Below are positions 24,232 through 32,196 of a stretch of DNA of 64,000 nt, in pieces (within the stretch, counting starts at the first letter, position 1; each line of letters starts with the position of its first letter). Below the pieces are notes generated by a model that worked only from the letters and a program-made list of their open reading frames with translations, was not told where the DNA came from and did no database searches. The translations under genes were made by a program, and so were the position numbers. Source of the stretch: Amycolatopsis nivea (lineage in GTDB: Bacteria > Actinomycetota > Actinomycetes > Mycobacteriales > Pseudonocardiaceae); NCBI RefSeq assembly GCF_004522235.1, contig NZ_SDLT01000040.1, positions 20,798-84,797 of the forward strand. Reading direction: 5' to 3'.

Positions 24232-24299
24232 GACATTCACACCGCGCGGCCCGCCGCGCACCGGGATTTTCCACGAGAGGGAAGGAGGTGGCCCGTCAG

Positions 24300-24641
24300 A
24301 TGTCCAGTCCGGGATTCCAGGCAGATTCCGCTGCCATGACGCGCGCCGTCCAGGGCTTCGAGGAAACCGCTTCGAACGCTAAGACGACCATGGCCAGCTT
24401 GGAGTCCGAGCTGACCGAGACGCTGCGGAACTACAAGGGCGACCAGGCGGTCGCCTTCTGGGACCTGCAGCGCAGGCTTCAGGAGAAGATGGGCGCCGCC
24501 GTCCGGGAGCTCGACACCATGTCGCAGCTCGTGCACACCAGCCACGCGAACTACAACTCGGGCGACTCCGACGTGCACCAGAGCTTCCAGAGCGTCAGCC
24601 ACACCGTCGAGGGCAACGTGATCCCTCGCCTCAACCCCTGA
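24300..24641 (+). CDS. WXG100-family type VII secreted protein (EsxB-like)
   Basis: A 113-residue helical-hairpin protein starting MSSPGFQADSAAMTRAVQGF. The turn of the hairpin, normally W-X-G, is Y45-K46-G47 (NYKGDQAVAFWDLQ), a known variant. The C-terminal tail contains YNSGD, which fits the YxxxD/E secretion signal of ESX substrates. An in-frame GTG at 24288 would add MARQ, but there the AGGAGG sequence overlaps the start codon; with the ATG at 24300 the same AGGAGG sits 11 bases upstream. It is followed 16 bases later by a second WXG100-type gene, and by analogy with EsxA/EsxB the two would be exported as a heterodimer. Confidence 0.85.
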   Translation: MSSPGFQADSAAMTRAVQGFEETASNAKTTMASLESELTETLRNYKGDQAVAFWDLQRRLQEKMGAAVRELDTMSQLVHTSHANYNSGDSDVHQSFQSVSHTVEGNVIPRLNP

Positions 24642-24657
24642 GAGAGGACAAGACACC

Positions 24658-24957
24658 ATGGCTGACGTCGTAGAAATCAGCTTCGGGGCCCTGCAGCACA
24701 GCTCCGCGTCGCTCGCCGCCAAGGCGAAGGCGCTGACCTCCCAGCTGGAGCAGCTGCACCAGAACCTGCAGCCAATCACCCAGACCTGGTACGCCTCGGG
24801 CAGCTCCGCCGGTGAAGCGGCGCGCGCGTCCGAGACCCGGCTCCGCCAGGCGACCGCCGACATCGTCGCGATCATCGCGCAGTTCGGCACCAAGGTCGGC
24901 GACGCCCACGATCTCCAGCACCAGCTGGAGAACCGCAACCAGGGCCTGTTCGCCTGA
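24658..24957 (+). CDS. WXG100-family type VII secreted protein (EsxA-like partner)
   Basis: A 99-residue protein, close to the family length of 100. Two amphipathic helices (LQHSSASLAAKAKALTSQLE and ETRLRQATADIVAIIAQFG) flank the turn T-W44-Y-A-S-G48, an extended form of the W-X-G signature. There is no signal peptide. It lies directly downstream of the YxxxD-bearing partner gene, and this second protein lacks a clear YxxxD tail, as expected for the non-signal member of an Esx pair. The ATG follows GAGAGGACAAG. Roughly 100 bases later the operon continues with the gene at 25055. Confidence 0.85.
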   Translation: MADVVEISFGALQHSSASLAAKAKALTSQLEQLHQNLQPITQTWYASGSSAGEAARASETRLRQATADIVAIIAQFGTKVGDAHDLQHQLENRNQGLFA

Positions 24958-25054
24958 TCCGGCCCCGACGCCGGCCGTCCGGGGCGGGACCACCCCCCGC
25001 CCGCTCCGGACGGCCGGCTTTCCCGCGTCCTGCCGCACGAGAGGTCACCGGCCG

Positions 25055-25438
25055 ATGCCCGACCAGTCGTACTACGTCCACCTGGAATCGCTGACGGACT
25101 TCGTCCGGGAGCTGGAAACCCAGATCCACGCGATGTCCCGGCCGAACGACTTCCTGCGCACCCTCGGGGAGCATCCGCTGCTGTTCGGGGAGTTCGGGGA
25201 AGCCGCTTCGCTCGCCGACGCCCACCGCGCCGCGGTCGCCGAGATGCAGGGCCTGCTCGAGCAGGTCCGCGGGGCGATCACGTTCGCGCAGGACGTCACC
25301 ACCACCGTCGCCGACGGATACGCCCAGGCCGACCAGTCAGTCGCGGGCGATCTGCACCAATCGGGTCAGCAGACCGGTCTGCTCGACCCGCTTTTTTCGT
25401 TGCTGGGCCTTGATTCTTCAGGGGGTAAGAACACATGA
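25055..25438 (+). CDS. Type VII-associated helical protein
   Basis: A 127-residue protein starting MPDQSYYVHLESLTDFVREL. It is mostly helical (SLADAHRAAVAEMQGLLEQV, then AITFAQDVTTTVADGYAQAD), with a flexible C-terminal tail ending DSSGGKNT. The helical core resembles WXG100-associated proteins encoded between Esx pairs and larger PPE-like genes, but a W-X-G turn is absent. The ATG follows GAGAGGT. Its stop overlaps the start of the next gene by 4 bases (ATGA), so the two are translated together; a partner or chaperone role for the larger WXG100 protein is plausible. Confidence 0.7.
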   Translation: MPDQSYYVHLESLTDFVRELETQIHAMSRPNDFLRTLGEHPLLFGEFGEAASLADAHRAAVAEMQGLLEQVRGAITFAQDVTTTVADGYAQADQSVAGDLHQSGQQTGLLDPLFSLLGLDSSGGKNT

Positions 25439-26757
25439 GCGGGCCTCGCACCAACTTCGCCGGCTACACCCACCAGCAGCTCTACGCGATGCTGCAGGCG
25501 GGCGACCCGACCACCGCGCGCGCCGCGGCCGAACAGTGGAGTTCGGCCTCGCGCGGGCTGTACGACCAGGCCGAGAACCTGTCGGACCAGCTCACCGACT
25601 TCTCCAGCTCGTGGACCGGCGGCGCGGCCGACCAGTACCGGACCATGATGACCGACCTGGTCGGCGGCATCCGCAAGGTCGCGGTCACCGCGCAGAGCAT
25701 GCGCGACATGCTGGAGGACGCCGCGGACGCGCTGGTCAAGGCGAAGGCCGAGATGCCGCCGCCGGTCGCGGTGCCGGACGTCTCCCCCGCCGACGTCGCG
25801 CTCGCGGTCAACCCGCCGCTGCTTCCGGCGGACACCCCGCCGGCCACGATCGTCGCCGCGACGCAGCAGCGGCAGCAGGCGATCGCCAACGTCGAAGCGC
25901 AGCAACAGGCCGCCAACGCCGCCGGCTCCGCGCACGCGAAGGCGATCGTCGTCATGAACAACCTCGCGACGAACTACGACACCGCCGAGGACTCGATCCC
26001 GGTCTCGCCGAACGCGGCCGCCCCGCCGCCCAAGCCGGTCCCCGGCGGCGGCGCTTCGACCGGCGGTACCGGCGCGATCGGCAACACCCCGGACGGCGGC
26101 ACCGCGGTCGGCGCGCCGGTCGACTCGCACCCGCTGCCCACCGACGGCACGCAGGTTCCGGGCTCTTCGCTGCCCGGGCACCCGGCGCAGAATCCGGGCA
26201 GCCCGCTGTTCGGCGACATGTTCACCGCCGGTCTCGCGGCCGCTTCCGCGGCGGCGTTCGGCCGGTTCGGGTCGATCATGCCGAAGGTTCCGCCGTGGGC
26301 CTCGGGCAAGGACAAAGACAAGGACGGCAAGGACAAGGAGCAGGACGCGCCTCCGGGCACGAAGCTCGGCGGCGGGGCCGGTCCCGCGGGCGGTAGCGGC
26401 GGCGGGATCCCGGTCGGCGGCGGGGAAGCCCCGTCGATCGACGGCGGCGGCATTCCGTCCGGCGGCGGTCTGAGCGGCGCCGGGGAAGCTCCGGCCGCGC
26501 ACTCCGGGCTCGCCGGGAACGCGCAGTCGAACGTCCTCAGCGGACTCGCGGGCGGTGCCGCCGGGGCAGCGGGCGCGGCGGCCAAGAGCGCCATGCCGAT
26601 GATGCCCATGATGCCGATGGGCGGCATGGGAGCGGGCGGTGACCTGGGCTCCGGCCGCCGGATCCCGGCGTGGCTCGTCGAAACCGAGAACGTGTGGGGC
26701 CAGCAGGCTCCGGTCGCGCCCTCGGTCATCGGCGAAGAGCCGGCCGACCAGCCGTGA
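25435..26757 (+). CDS. Large WXG100/PPE-like type VII protein with Gly/Pro-rich C-terminal half
   Basis: A 440-residue protein. The N-terminal ~190 residues are helical with the turn S-W60-T-G62-G (FSSSWTGGAADQYRTMMTD) and a second long helical hairpin (TQQRQQAIANVEAQQQAANA). Residues ~205-440 are low-complexity Gly/Pro/Ala/Ser, with a charged Lys/Asp patch (GKDKDKDGKDKEQDAP) and the run MPMMPMMPMGGMG, ending in a more ordered segment (RRIPAWLVETENVWG). This resembles PPE or EspB-type ESX substrates. It overlaps both neighbours by 4 bases (ATGA at 25435, GTGA at 26754), so the cluster is tightly coupled. Its role after export is unknown. Confidence 0.8.
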   Translation: MSGPRTNFAGYTHQQLYAMLQAGDPTTARAAAEQWSSASRGLYDQAENLSDQLTDFSSSWTGGAADQYRTMMTDLVGGIRKVAVTAQSMRDMLEDAADALVKAKAEMPPPVAVPDVSPADVALAVNPPLLPADTPPATIVAATQQRQQAIANVEAQQQAANAAGSAHAKAIVVMNNLATNYDTAEDSIPVSPNAAAPPPKPVPGGGASTGGTGAIGNTPDGGTAVGAPVDSHPLPTDGTQVPGSSLPGHPAQNPGSPLFGDMFTAGLAAASAAAFGRFGSIMPKVPPWASGKDKDKDGKDKEQDAPPGTKLGGGAGPAGGSGGGIPVGGGEAPSIDGGGIPSGGGLSGAGEAPAAHSGLAGNAQSNVLSGLAGGAAGAAGAAAKSAMPMMPMMPMGGMGAGGDLGSGRRIPAWLVETENVWGQQAPVAPSVIGEEPADQP

Positions 26758-28031
26758 CCGACGGCTACCGGGTGGCACCGGCGAAACTCGCCAGTGCGGC
26801 GTCCGAATTGGACACTCGCGCCGGCGCGCTCCGGACCGTGCAGCAGGCCGTGGCGGGCGAACGAATCCCCGCCACGGCCTTCGGCCAAGTGTCCGCGTCG
26901 TCCGGATGTGCCGCCGGGCTCGCGAAAACGCTCAACGCACTCGCGGCGGACGTCGACCAGCGCGTCGTCCGCGCCCAGGTCCTTCGCGACGGCCTCACGG
27001 CTTCGTCCGCGGGCTACCGGCGCGCCGACGAGCAGGTGGCGGCGATGTACCGTTCGCTGCTGCCCGAAGACCCGGTGCCGGCAGCCGGGAAATCGGCCGC
27101 GAGCGGCGGCTGGGCCGGGACCATCGCGGCCAACCGGATGAAGGTGTCCGACGCGCTCGCCGCCGAACGGACCCGGCTGGCCGGACTGTCCGATCCGGAC
27201 GCCATCGCCCGCTCGAAGCGGCGGATAGCGTTGTACCAAAGCATTATCGACGACCACCGGCAGATCCTGCGGTTCGATCCGTCCGGCAACGGCCGGATCG
27301 TCGAACTGGTCGGCACGATCCAGCCGGGCACGCGCAACGTCGGGCTGTTCGTGCCCGGCGTGCACACCCGGATGGACACCTTCCAGTCCTACGCCGACCT
27401 CGGCCGCAGCCTCGTCGCCGCCGACCCGAGCGGCCGGACCGCGATGGTCGTCTGGGCCGACGGCGTGTTCCCGCAGAACGTGACCACCGAGGGCGCCGAA
27501 GCCAGTTACGCACAGACAATGGCCCCGAATCTCAAGGCGTTCGGCGACGAACTGCGCGGCCAGGTCGACTCCCAGACCGGCGGCGCGGCCACGATCACCG
27601 CGATCGGCCACAGCTACGGCGGCGCCACCGTCGGGCTCGCTGAGCAGCAAGGCTTGCCAGTGGACCGGGTGCTGCACGTAGAGTCGGCGGGCATGGGACA
27701 CGGCGTATGGAGCCCAGCAGACCTGCCGCCGAGCCAAGCCGGCGTGCAGCGGTACTCGATGACCGCCCCGCTGGACCCGATCATCCTCGCCCAGGGCAAC
27801 GCCGGGGCACTGGAATGGACCGGCATCGGCCACGGCGCCGACCCGGACACCTTCCCTGGCGTCACAGAGCTGACCACCGGCCGCGACGCCGCCGGAAACG
27901 TGCAGTGGGGCCTGTCCTCGCACAGCGGCGTGCTCAAACCGGGTTCGGATTCGTGGGAGAACATCTACGGCGTGCTGACCGGCGGTCACGTCACTGAAGC
28001 GCCCGTGCCGGTTCCGGCGGTGCTGCCGTGA
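26754..28031 (+). CDS. Alpha/beta hydrolase (DUF1023 type) with N-terminal helical domain
   Basis: A 425-residue protein. The first ~110 residues form a helical domain similar to those preceding ESX-linked hydrolases. Residues ~170-420 are an alpha/beta hydrolase of the DUF1023 family, with the nucleophile elbow GHSYGG (Ser287), an early FVPGVHTRMDTFQSYA strand-loop and late H-containing segments (GIGHGADPDTF, LSSHSGVLKPGS) that can supply the catalytic histidine. Family members are esterases or lipases of uncertain substrate. The start is GTG at 26754, overlapping the previous stop by 4 bases. No signal peptide is visible, so it is either cytosolic or exported with the WXG100 proteins. Confidence 0.85.
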   Translation: MTDGYRVAPAKLASAASELDTRAGALRTVQQAVAGERIPATAFGQVSASSGCAAGLAKTLNALAADVDQRVVRAQVLRDGLTASSAGYRRADEQVAAMYRSLLPEDPVPAAGKSAASGGWAGTIAANRMKVSDALAAERTRLAGLSDPDAIARSKRRIALYQSIIDDHRQILRFDPSGNGRIVELVGTIQPGTRNVGLFVPGVHTRMDTFQSYADLGRSLVAADPSGRTAMVVWADGVFPQNVTTEGAEASYAQTMAPNLKAFGDELRGQVDSQTGGAATITAIGHSYGGATVGLAEQQGLPVDRVLHVESAGMGHGVWSPADLPPSQAGVQRYSMTAPLDPIILAQGNAGALEWTGIGHGADPDTFPGVTELTTGRDAAGNVQWGLSSHSGVLKPGSDSWENIYGVLTGGHVTEAPVPVPAVLP

Positions 28032-28405
28032 TCACGCGCGAGTTGAAGGATCTGGCTGCTGAGCTGACGAACGTCATCGACAGCGTCGCCGCCGCGTTCG
28101 GCTCGCGCGCACTGCCCACAGTGGACGGTGAGCTGGACTGCGATCCCGCGCAGCCGGGGCATTTGGTGTGCTGGCAATACGGGGTTCGGTTGGAGGACAG
28201 CCCCGCCGCTCTGCGAGTGCTGACCGAAGCGGTGCGGCCGACGCTGGAAAAGGCGGGCTGGGAATCCTACGACCGCAGCACCTATCGGGAAGTGATCGCA
28301 CGGTTTTCCCGGGACGGCGCGGATTTCAGTGTGCACATCGCCCGCGACGGACGCGGGGTGGCGATCATCGGCTCGACGCGTCTGGTGACTGTCGATCCCG
28401 AATAG
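28028..28405 (+). CDS. Hypothetical protein, last gene of the WXG100 operon
   Basis: A 125-residue soluble protein (MITRELKDLAAELTNVIDSV at the start). Its later half alternates strands and turns (TYREVIARFSRDGADFSVHI, RGVAIIGSTRL), which suggests a small alpha/beta fold. I do not recognise a family. The start is GTG at 28028 with a 4-base overlap with the hydrolase gene, so it is the sixth gene of a tightly coupled set. It may bind the hydrolase or serve as its regulator (inference from coupling). It converges with the mycosin-like gene with only 16 bases between stops. Confidence 0.7.
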   Translation: MITRELKDLAAELTNVIDSVAAAFGSRALPTVDGELDCDPAQPGHLVCWQYGVRLEDSPAALRVLTEAVRPTLEKAGWESYDRSTYREVIARFSRDGADFSVHIARDGRGVAIIGSTRLVTVDPE

Positions 28406-28421
28406 AATCGCGATCGGCCGC

Positions 28422-29594
28422 TCACGAGGCCCGAAACCGCGACGGCCGCCACCCACGCCGCCGCCCCCGCCGGAACGCCGCCACACCAATCCCCGCCCCA
28501 GCAGCCACCACAACCCCACCCACCGCGACAACTCCAGCCGCCACATCAGACCTCGGCCGAACCTGCGCCGCAGCCGGAACCACCGCAGGCAACTCAGACC
28601 GCACCGCAGCCGCACTCGGACCCGGCGCGTTAGCAGGCAAGGTGGAAGACACCGCAGCGTAAGCGTCGAGCATTCCCCAGCCTCGGCGCGGATCATGCGC
28701 CCCGGACGGCGGACGGGAAGCAGTGAGCATCAACCGGTTCACCACTTCCTCGCCTTTCAGCTCCGGATGCGCCGAACGAACCAACGCCGCCACCCCGGCG
28801 ACATACGCCGCGGCGAGGCTCGGGTCGGTGATCGGCCAGCGATGCGCGACCGCGCCCCCGCCCCCGGCCGACGTGCTCACCAAATTCGCGCCAGGCGCGG
28901 CGATTCCGAGGTAATCCCCGGCTTCGGACTGCACCGGCGCGCCGGATTCGTCCGTCGAACCGACCGCGAGGACGCCCTTCGAAGCGGTCGGATAAGTATG
29001 CGCCCCTTGCTGAGTCGCCGCCGCGGCCGAAATCACCACGGCCCCGCGCGACTTCGCGTGGTCGAGCGCCGCACCGAGCGCCGGGCTGTCCGAACCCGCC
29101 GGGACCGCCACGAGAATCACTCCCGCGCCGCGGTCGACCGCCGTGTCGATCGCGCCCGCCAGCGCGACTGGATCGCCGCCGCCGTCCGACGATGAACCGT
29201 TGCTTTCGGTGTAGCGCAAGGGAAGCAGCTTCACCCCCGGTGCGACACCGGTGAAAGTGGTCTCGTTCGCCGGCTGCGCACCGACGATGCCCGCGGCGAT
29301 CGTGCCCCGGCCGTCGCAATCGGAATCCGCGGTGCCGGCACCGCCGAGCACCTGTCCGGGCCCGAATTGCGCGTTCTGCTTGTCGACCCCGGTGCCGATC
29401 ACCGCGACAGTCTGACCCTCGCCTCTGGTCAGCGCCCACAGCCGCGGCGGGTTGACCAGGCGCTGCCCCCAGGACACCGCCCCGGTATACGGACCGGACG
29501 GATTCGCGCACGAAGCCGCTCCGGCCGAGGCAGCCGTGACGGGCAGGCCGAGCGCCACGAGCGCGGCCACCGCTCCGGCGGCAATTCCCCGCAC
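28422..29594 (-). CDS. Mycosin-like subtilase (MycP-type) lacking catalytic Asp and His
   Basis: A 390-residue precursor with mycosin architecture: a signal peptide (AAGAVAALVALGLPVTAASA), a subtilisin-fold domain and a C-terminal membrane anchor (AAGVVAVGGVVVAAGAGIGV) followed by a basic tail. The catalytic positions are degenerate. The Asp motif 'VAVIDTGV' reads VAVIGTGV (Gly67); the His motif 'GHGT' reads GRGT (Arg96 in DCDGRGTIAAGI); and the 'AAGN' oxyanion Asn is replaced in VVISAAAAT. A serine remains at the nucleophile position (ITDPSLAAAYVAG, Ser259). MycP proteins are required for stability of ESX complexes partly without their proteolytic activity, so a structural pseudoprotease is likely. 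It converges on the WXG100 operon. Confidence 0.85.
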   Translation of the reverse strand: MRGIAAGAVAALVALGLPVTAASAGAASCANPSGPYTGAVSWGQRLVNPPRLWALTRGEGQTVAVIGTGVDKQNAQFGPGQVLGGAGTADSDCDGRGTIAAGIVGAQPANETTFTGVAPGVKLLPLRYTESNGSSSDGGGDPVALAGAIDTAVDRGAGVILVAVPAGSDSPALGAALDHAKSRGAVVISAAAATQQGAHTYPTASKGVLAVGSTDESGAPVQSEAGDYLGIAAPGANLVSTSAGGGGAVAHRWPITDPSLAAAYVAGVAALVRSAHPELKGEEVVNRLMLTASRPPSGAHDPRRGWGMLDAYAAVSSTLPANAPGPSAAAVRSELPAVVPAAAQVRPRSDVAAGVVAVGGVVVAAGAGIGVAAFRRGRRRGWRPSRFRAS

Positions 29595-29656
29595 CGCGGC
29601 CCCCTCCCCTTGTCGGACAAGGAGATTCTAGTGGAGAGCGGGCCGCGGCGACAGGG

Positions 29657-30550
29657 TTACCGCAGGTCCATCCCGAGGTCGAGAGCCGGCGAGGAATGCG
29701 TGAGCCCGCCGACGGACAGGTAGTCCACTCCGGACTCGGCGTACGGTCGCGCACGGTCGAGCGTCAGCCCTCCGGACGACTCCAGCCGCGTCTTCGGCGA
29801 CACTTCATTCCGCCGCGCGACCGCCTTCACACAGTCCTCCGGCGTGAAGTTGTCGAGCAGCACCTCGTCCGCCTCGGCGGCCAGCGCCTCGTCCAGCTGG
29901 GCCAGATCGTCCACCTCGACCTCGCACGCCAGCTGCGGCGCGAGTTCCCGGGCCGCCGCCAGCGCCGCGGTGACCGAACCGGCCGCGACCACGTGGTTGT
30001 CCTTGATCAGCACCGCGTCGCCGAGACCCATCCGGTGGTTCACGCCGCCGCCGCAGCGCACCGCGTACTTCTGCAGCAGCCGCAAACCCGGGATCGTCTT
30101 GCGCGAATCCCTTACCGCAGCACCGGTTCCCTCGATCGCGGACACCCACGCCGCGGTCGCCGTCGCCACTCCGGACAGCAGGCACAACAGGTTCAGCGCC
30201 GTGCGCTCCGCGGTCAGCAGCCCGCGCACCGGACCGCGCAGCACGAGCACCGGCTCCCCCGCGACGGCGGGCGAACCGTCCTCGCGGATCGAGACCACCT
30301 CGTAGTCGGAGCCGAGCACCTCGTCGAAAACCGCCAGCGCCACCGGAATCCCGGCCACGACCCCGGCGACGCGCGGCGTCAGTTCGGCCACCGCGCGGGC
30401 GTCCGCCGGGACCGTGGACGCCGTCGTCGCGTCCGGCCCGTACCGCAAATCCTCTTCCAGCGCGGTGGTCACGACCCGCCGGACGTCGGCGACGTCCAGC
30501 CCGTCCACCACCAATGCCCGCACGACTGCTTCCGAGAATTCCCCGCTCAT
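29657..30550 (-). CDS. nadC: Nicotinate-nucleotide pyrophosphorylase (quinolinate phosphoribosyltransferase)
   Basis: NadC converts quinolinate and PRPP to nicotinate mononucleotide, CO2 and pyrophosphate, the third step of de novo NAD synthesis. The 297-residue protein has the family hallmarks: TAERTALNLLCLLSGVAT, the catalytic and PRPP-binding region AAVRDSRKTIPGLRLLQKYA, GGGVNHRMGLGDAVLIKDNH, the EVEVDDLAQ strand and the C-terminal ESSGGLTLDRARPYAESGVD. The ATG at 30550 overlaps the nadB stop by 4 bases (ATGA), so it is the third gene of a coupled nadA-nadB-nadC operon. Confidence 0.95.
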   Translation of the reverse strand: MSGEFSEAVVRALVVDGLDVADVRRVVTTALEEDLRYGPDATTASTVPADARAVAELTPRVAGVVAGIPVALAVFDEVLGSDYEVVSIREDGSPAVAGEPVLVLRGPVRGLLTAERTALNLLCLLSGVATATAAWVSAIEGTGAAVRDSRKTIPGLRLLQKYAVRCGGGVNHRMGLGDAVLIKDNHVVAAGSVTAALAAARELAPQLACEVEVDDLAQLDEALAAEADEVLLDNFTPEDCVKAVARRNEVSPKTRLESSGGLTLDRARPYAESGVDYLSVGGLTHSSPALDLGMDLR

Positions 30551-32196
30551 GCCACCCCTTCCAACGACGCCGCCTCGACCAGCACCGGCTGTCCCGACGG
30601 GCTCAGCCGGATCAGCTGGCTCCGCCGCAACCCTTCGACCCGCTCCGGGAAGTCCGTCCGCACGTGACATCCCCGCGATTCCGTCCGCCGCTCCGCCGCC
30701 GCGAGCAACGCCTGTGCCGCCACGGTGAGCGCCGCGTCCTCCACTGCGGAATGCGTCCACAGCGGACTGTCCTTTGTCGACAAGTCGAGCGCCGAGCCCG
30801 CCGCGGCGAGGCCGTCCGCGTCCCGGCCGATCGCCGCGTACCGGCTCATCACCCGTTGCAGCACATCGCGTTCCGCCGCCGGTGCGGTGGTCCGTTCCGG
30901 GATCCGGCCGCGCGAAGGATCCGGCAGCAATCCAGCGGCCAGATCCGCAGCCACCGCCTCCGCGGCTCGCTGCCCGACGACCAGCCCTTCGAGAAGGCTG
31001 TTGGACGCCAAGCGGTTCGCCCCGTGCAGCCCGGTGCGAGCCACCTCGCCCGCCGCGTACAGCCCGCGCACCGTCGATCGTCCGTCCACAGTGGCCACCA
31101 CGCCGCCGCACGCGAAGTGCGCCGCGGGGGTCACCGGAATCGCGTCCACCGCCGGGTCGATTCCCAGCACCGCGCACGCCGCGTGCACCGTCGGGAACCG
31201 CTTCGCGAACCCGGGAATGCCGGTGGCGTCAAGGAAAACGTGATCGTCGATGCCGCCGGGAGCCAACGCCTGCCGCCGGGTGATCGCCGCCGCCACGACG
31301 TCGCGCGGAGCCAGATCGCCGAGCGGATGCACTCCGGCCATCACCGACGCACCCGCGCCGTCCACGAGCGTCGCACCCTCGCCGCGCACCGCCTCAGTGA
31401 CGAGCGGACACCGCCCGCGCGCGCCCGGCGTGTACAGCACCGTCGGGTGGAACTGCACGAACTCGATGTCGGCCGCCGCCGCACCGGCGCGCAATGCGAG
31501 CGCCAGCCCGTCGCCCGTCGCGATTTCGGGATTGGAGGTCGCCTGGTACAGCTGCCCGTACCCGCCGCTGGCCAGCACGACTGCGGACGCGCGCACCACC
31601 CCGGGCACGCCGTTGCGGTCGAGCACCGTCACCCCGGCCACCTCGCCCGCGGACGTGCGCAGCGCGTCGACCGCGATGTGGTGCTCCAGCACCGGAATCC
31701 GCCGTTCGCCGGCCTGCGCGACGAGCGCGCGCTCGACCTCCGCACCGGTCGCGTCGCCGCCCGCGTGGATGACCCGGAACGCGCTGTGCCCGCCCTCGCG
31801 AGCCCGCGCCAGTGCACCCGCGCTGTGGTCGAACACCGCGCCGTTCTGCCGCAACTCCGTGACCGCCGCCGGACCGCCGCCGACGATCGACCGCACCGCG
31901 TCCTCGTCGCAGAGCCCGGCTCCGGCGGTGAGCGTGTCCGCCGTGTGCTTCTCGACCGTGTCGCCCTCGTCGCGCTCGCCGTCCAGCACCACGGCCACGC
32001 CGCCCTGCGCCCACCGGGTGTTGCCGTCGGCGACCGCCGCCTTGGTCACGACCAGCACATGCAGCCCGAGTTCGCGGGCCCGCAGCGCCGCCGACAACCC
32101 GGCCACGCCGCTGCCGATCACGACCACATCGGCCCGGGCCTCCCACCGCGGATTTGGTGAGGTTTTCGCCTCATCGGCGTTAACTAGGCCGCTCAT
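30547..32196 (-). CDS. nadB: L-aspartate oxidase
   Basis: NadB oxidises L-aspartate to iminoaspartate with FAD, the first step of NAD synthesis. The 549-residue protein opens with a Rossmann FAD site VVVIGSGVAGLSAALRAREL, followed by GNTRWAQGGVAVVLD, the substrate-loop region GGIDDHVFLDATG, HFACGGVVATVDGRS, and the flavin-binding GLYAAGEVARTGLHGANRLA segment. The C-terminal three-helix part (VLQRVMSRYAAIGRD) is also present. It starts at the ATG at 32196, overlapping nadA by 4 bases, and ends overlapping nadC by 4 bases. Its product is unstable and is taken by NadA, which explains the tight coupling. Confidence 0.95.
   Translation of the reverse strand: MSGLVNADEAKTSPNPRWEARADVVVIGSGVAGLSAALRARELGLHVLVVTKAAVADGNTRWAQGGVAVVLDGERDEGDTVEKHTADTLTAGAGLCDEDAVRSIVGGGPAAVTELRQNGAVFDHSAGALARAREGGHSAFRVIHAGGDATGAEVERALVAQAGERRIPVLEHHIAVDALRTSAGEVAGVTVLDRNGVPGVVRASAVVLASGGYGQLYQATSNPEIATGDGLALALRAGAAAADIEFVQFHPTVLYTPGARGRCPLVTEAVRGEGATLVDGAGASVMAGVHPLGDLAPRDVVAAAITRRQALAPGGIDDHVFLDATGIPGFAKRFPTVHAACAVLGIDPAVDAIPVTPAAHFACGGVVATVDGRSTVRGLYAAGEVARTGLHGANRLASNSLLEGLVVGQRAAEAVAADLAAGLLPDPSRGRIPERTTAPAAERDVLQRVMSRYAAIGRDADGLAAAGSALDLSTKDSPLWTHSAVEDAALTVAAQALLAAAERRTESRGCHVRTDFPERVEGLRRSQLIRLSPSGQPVLVEAASLEGVA

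Noticed and set aside
28422..29594. Annotation as an active mycosin serine protease
   Set aside because: The catalytic Asp and His are replaced, so only the fold is supported.
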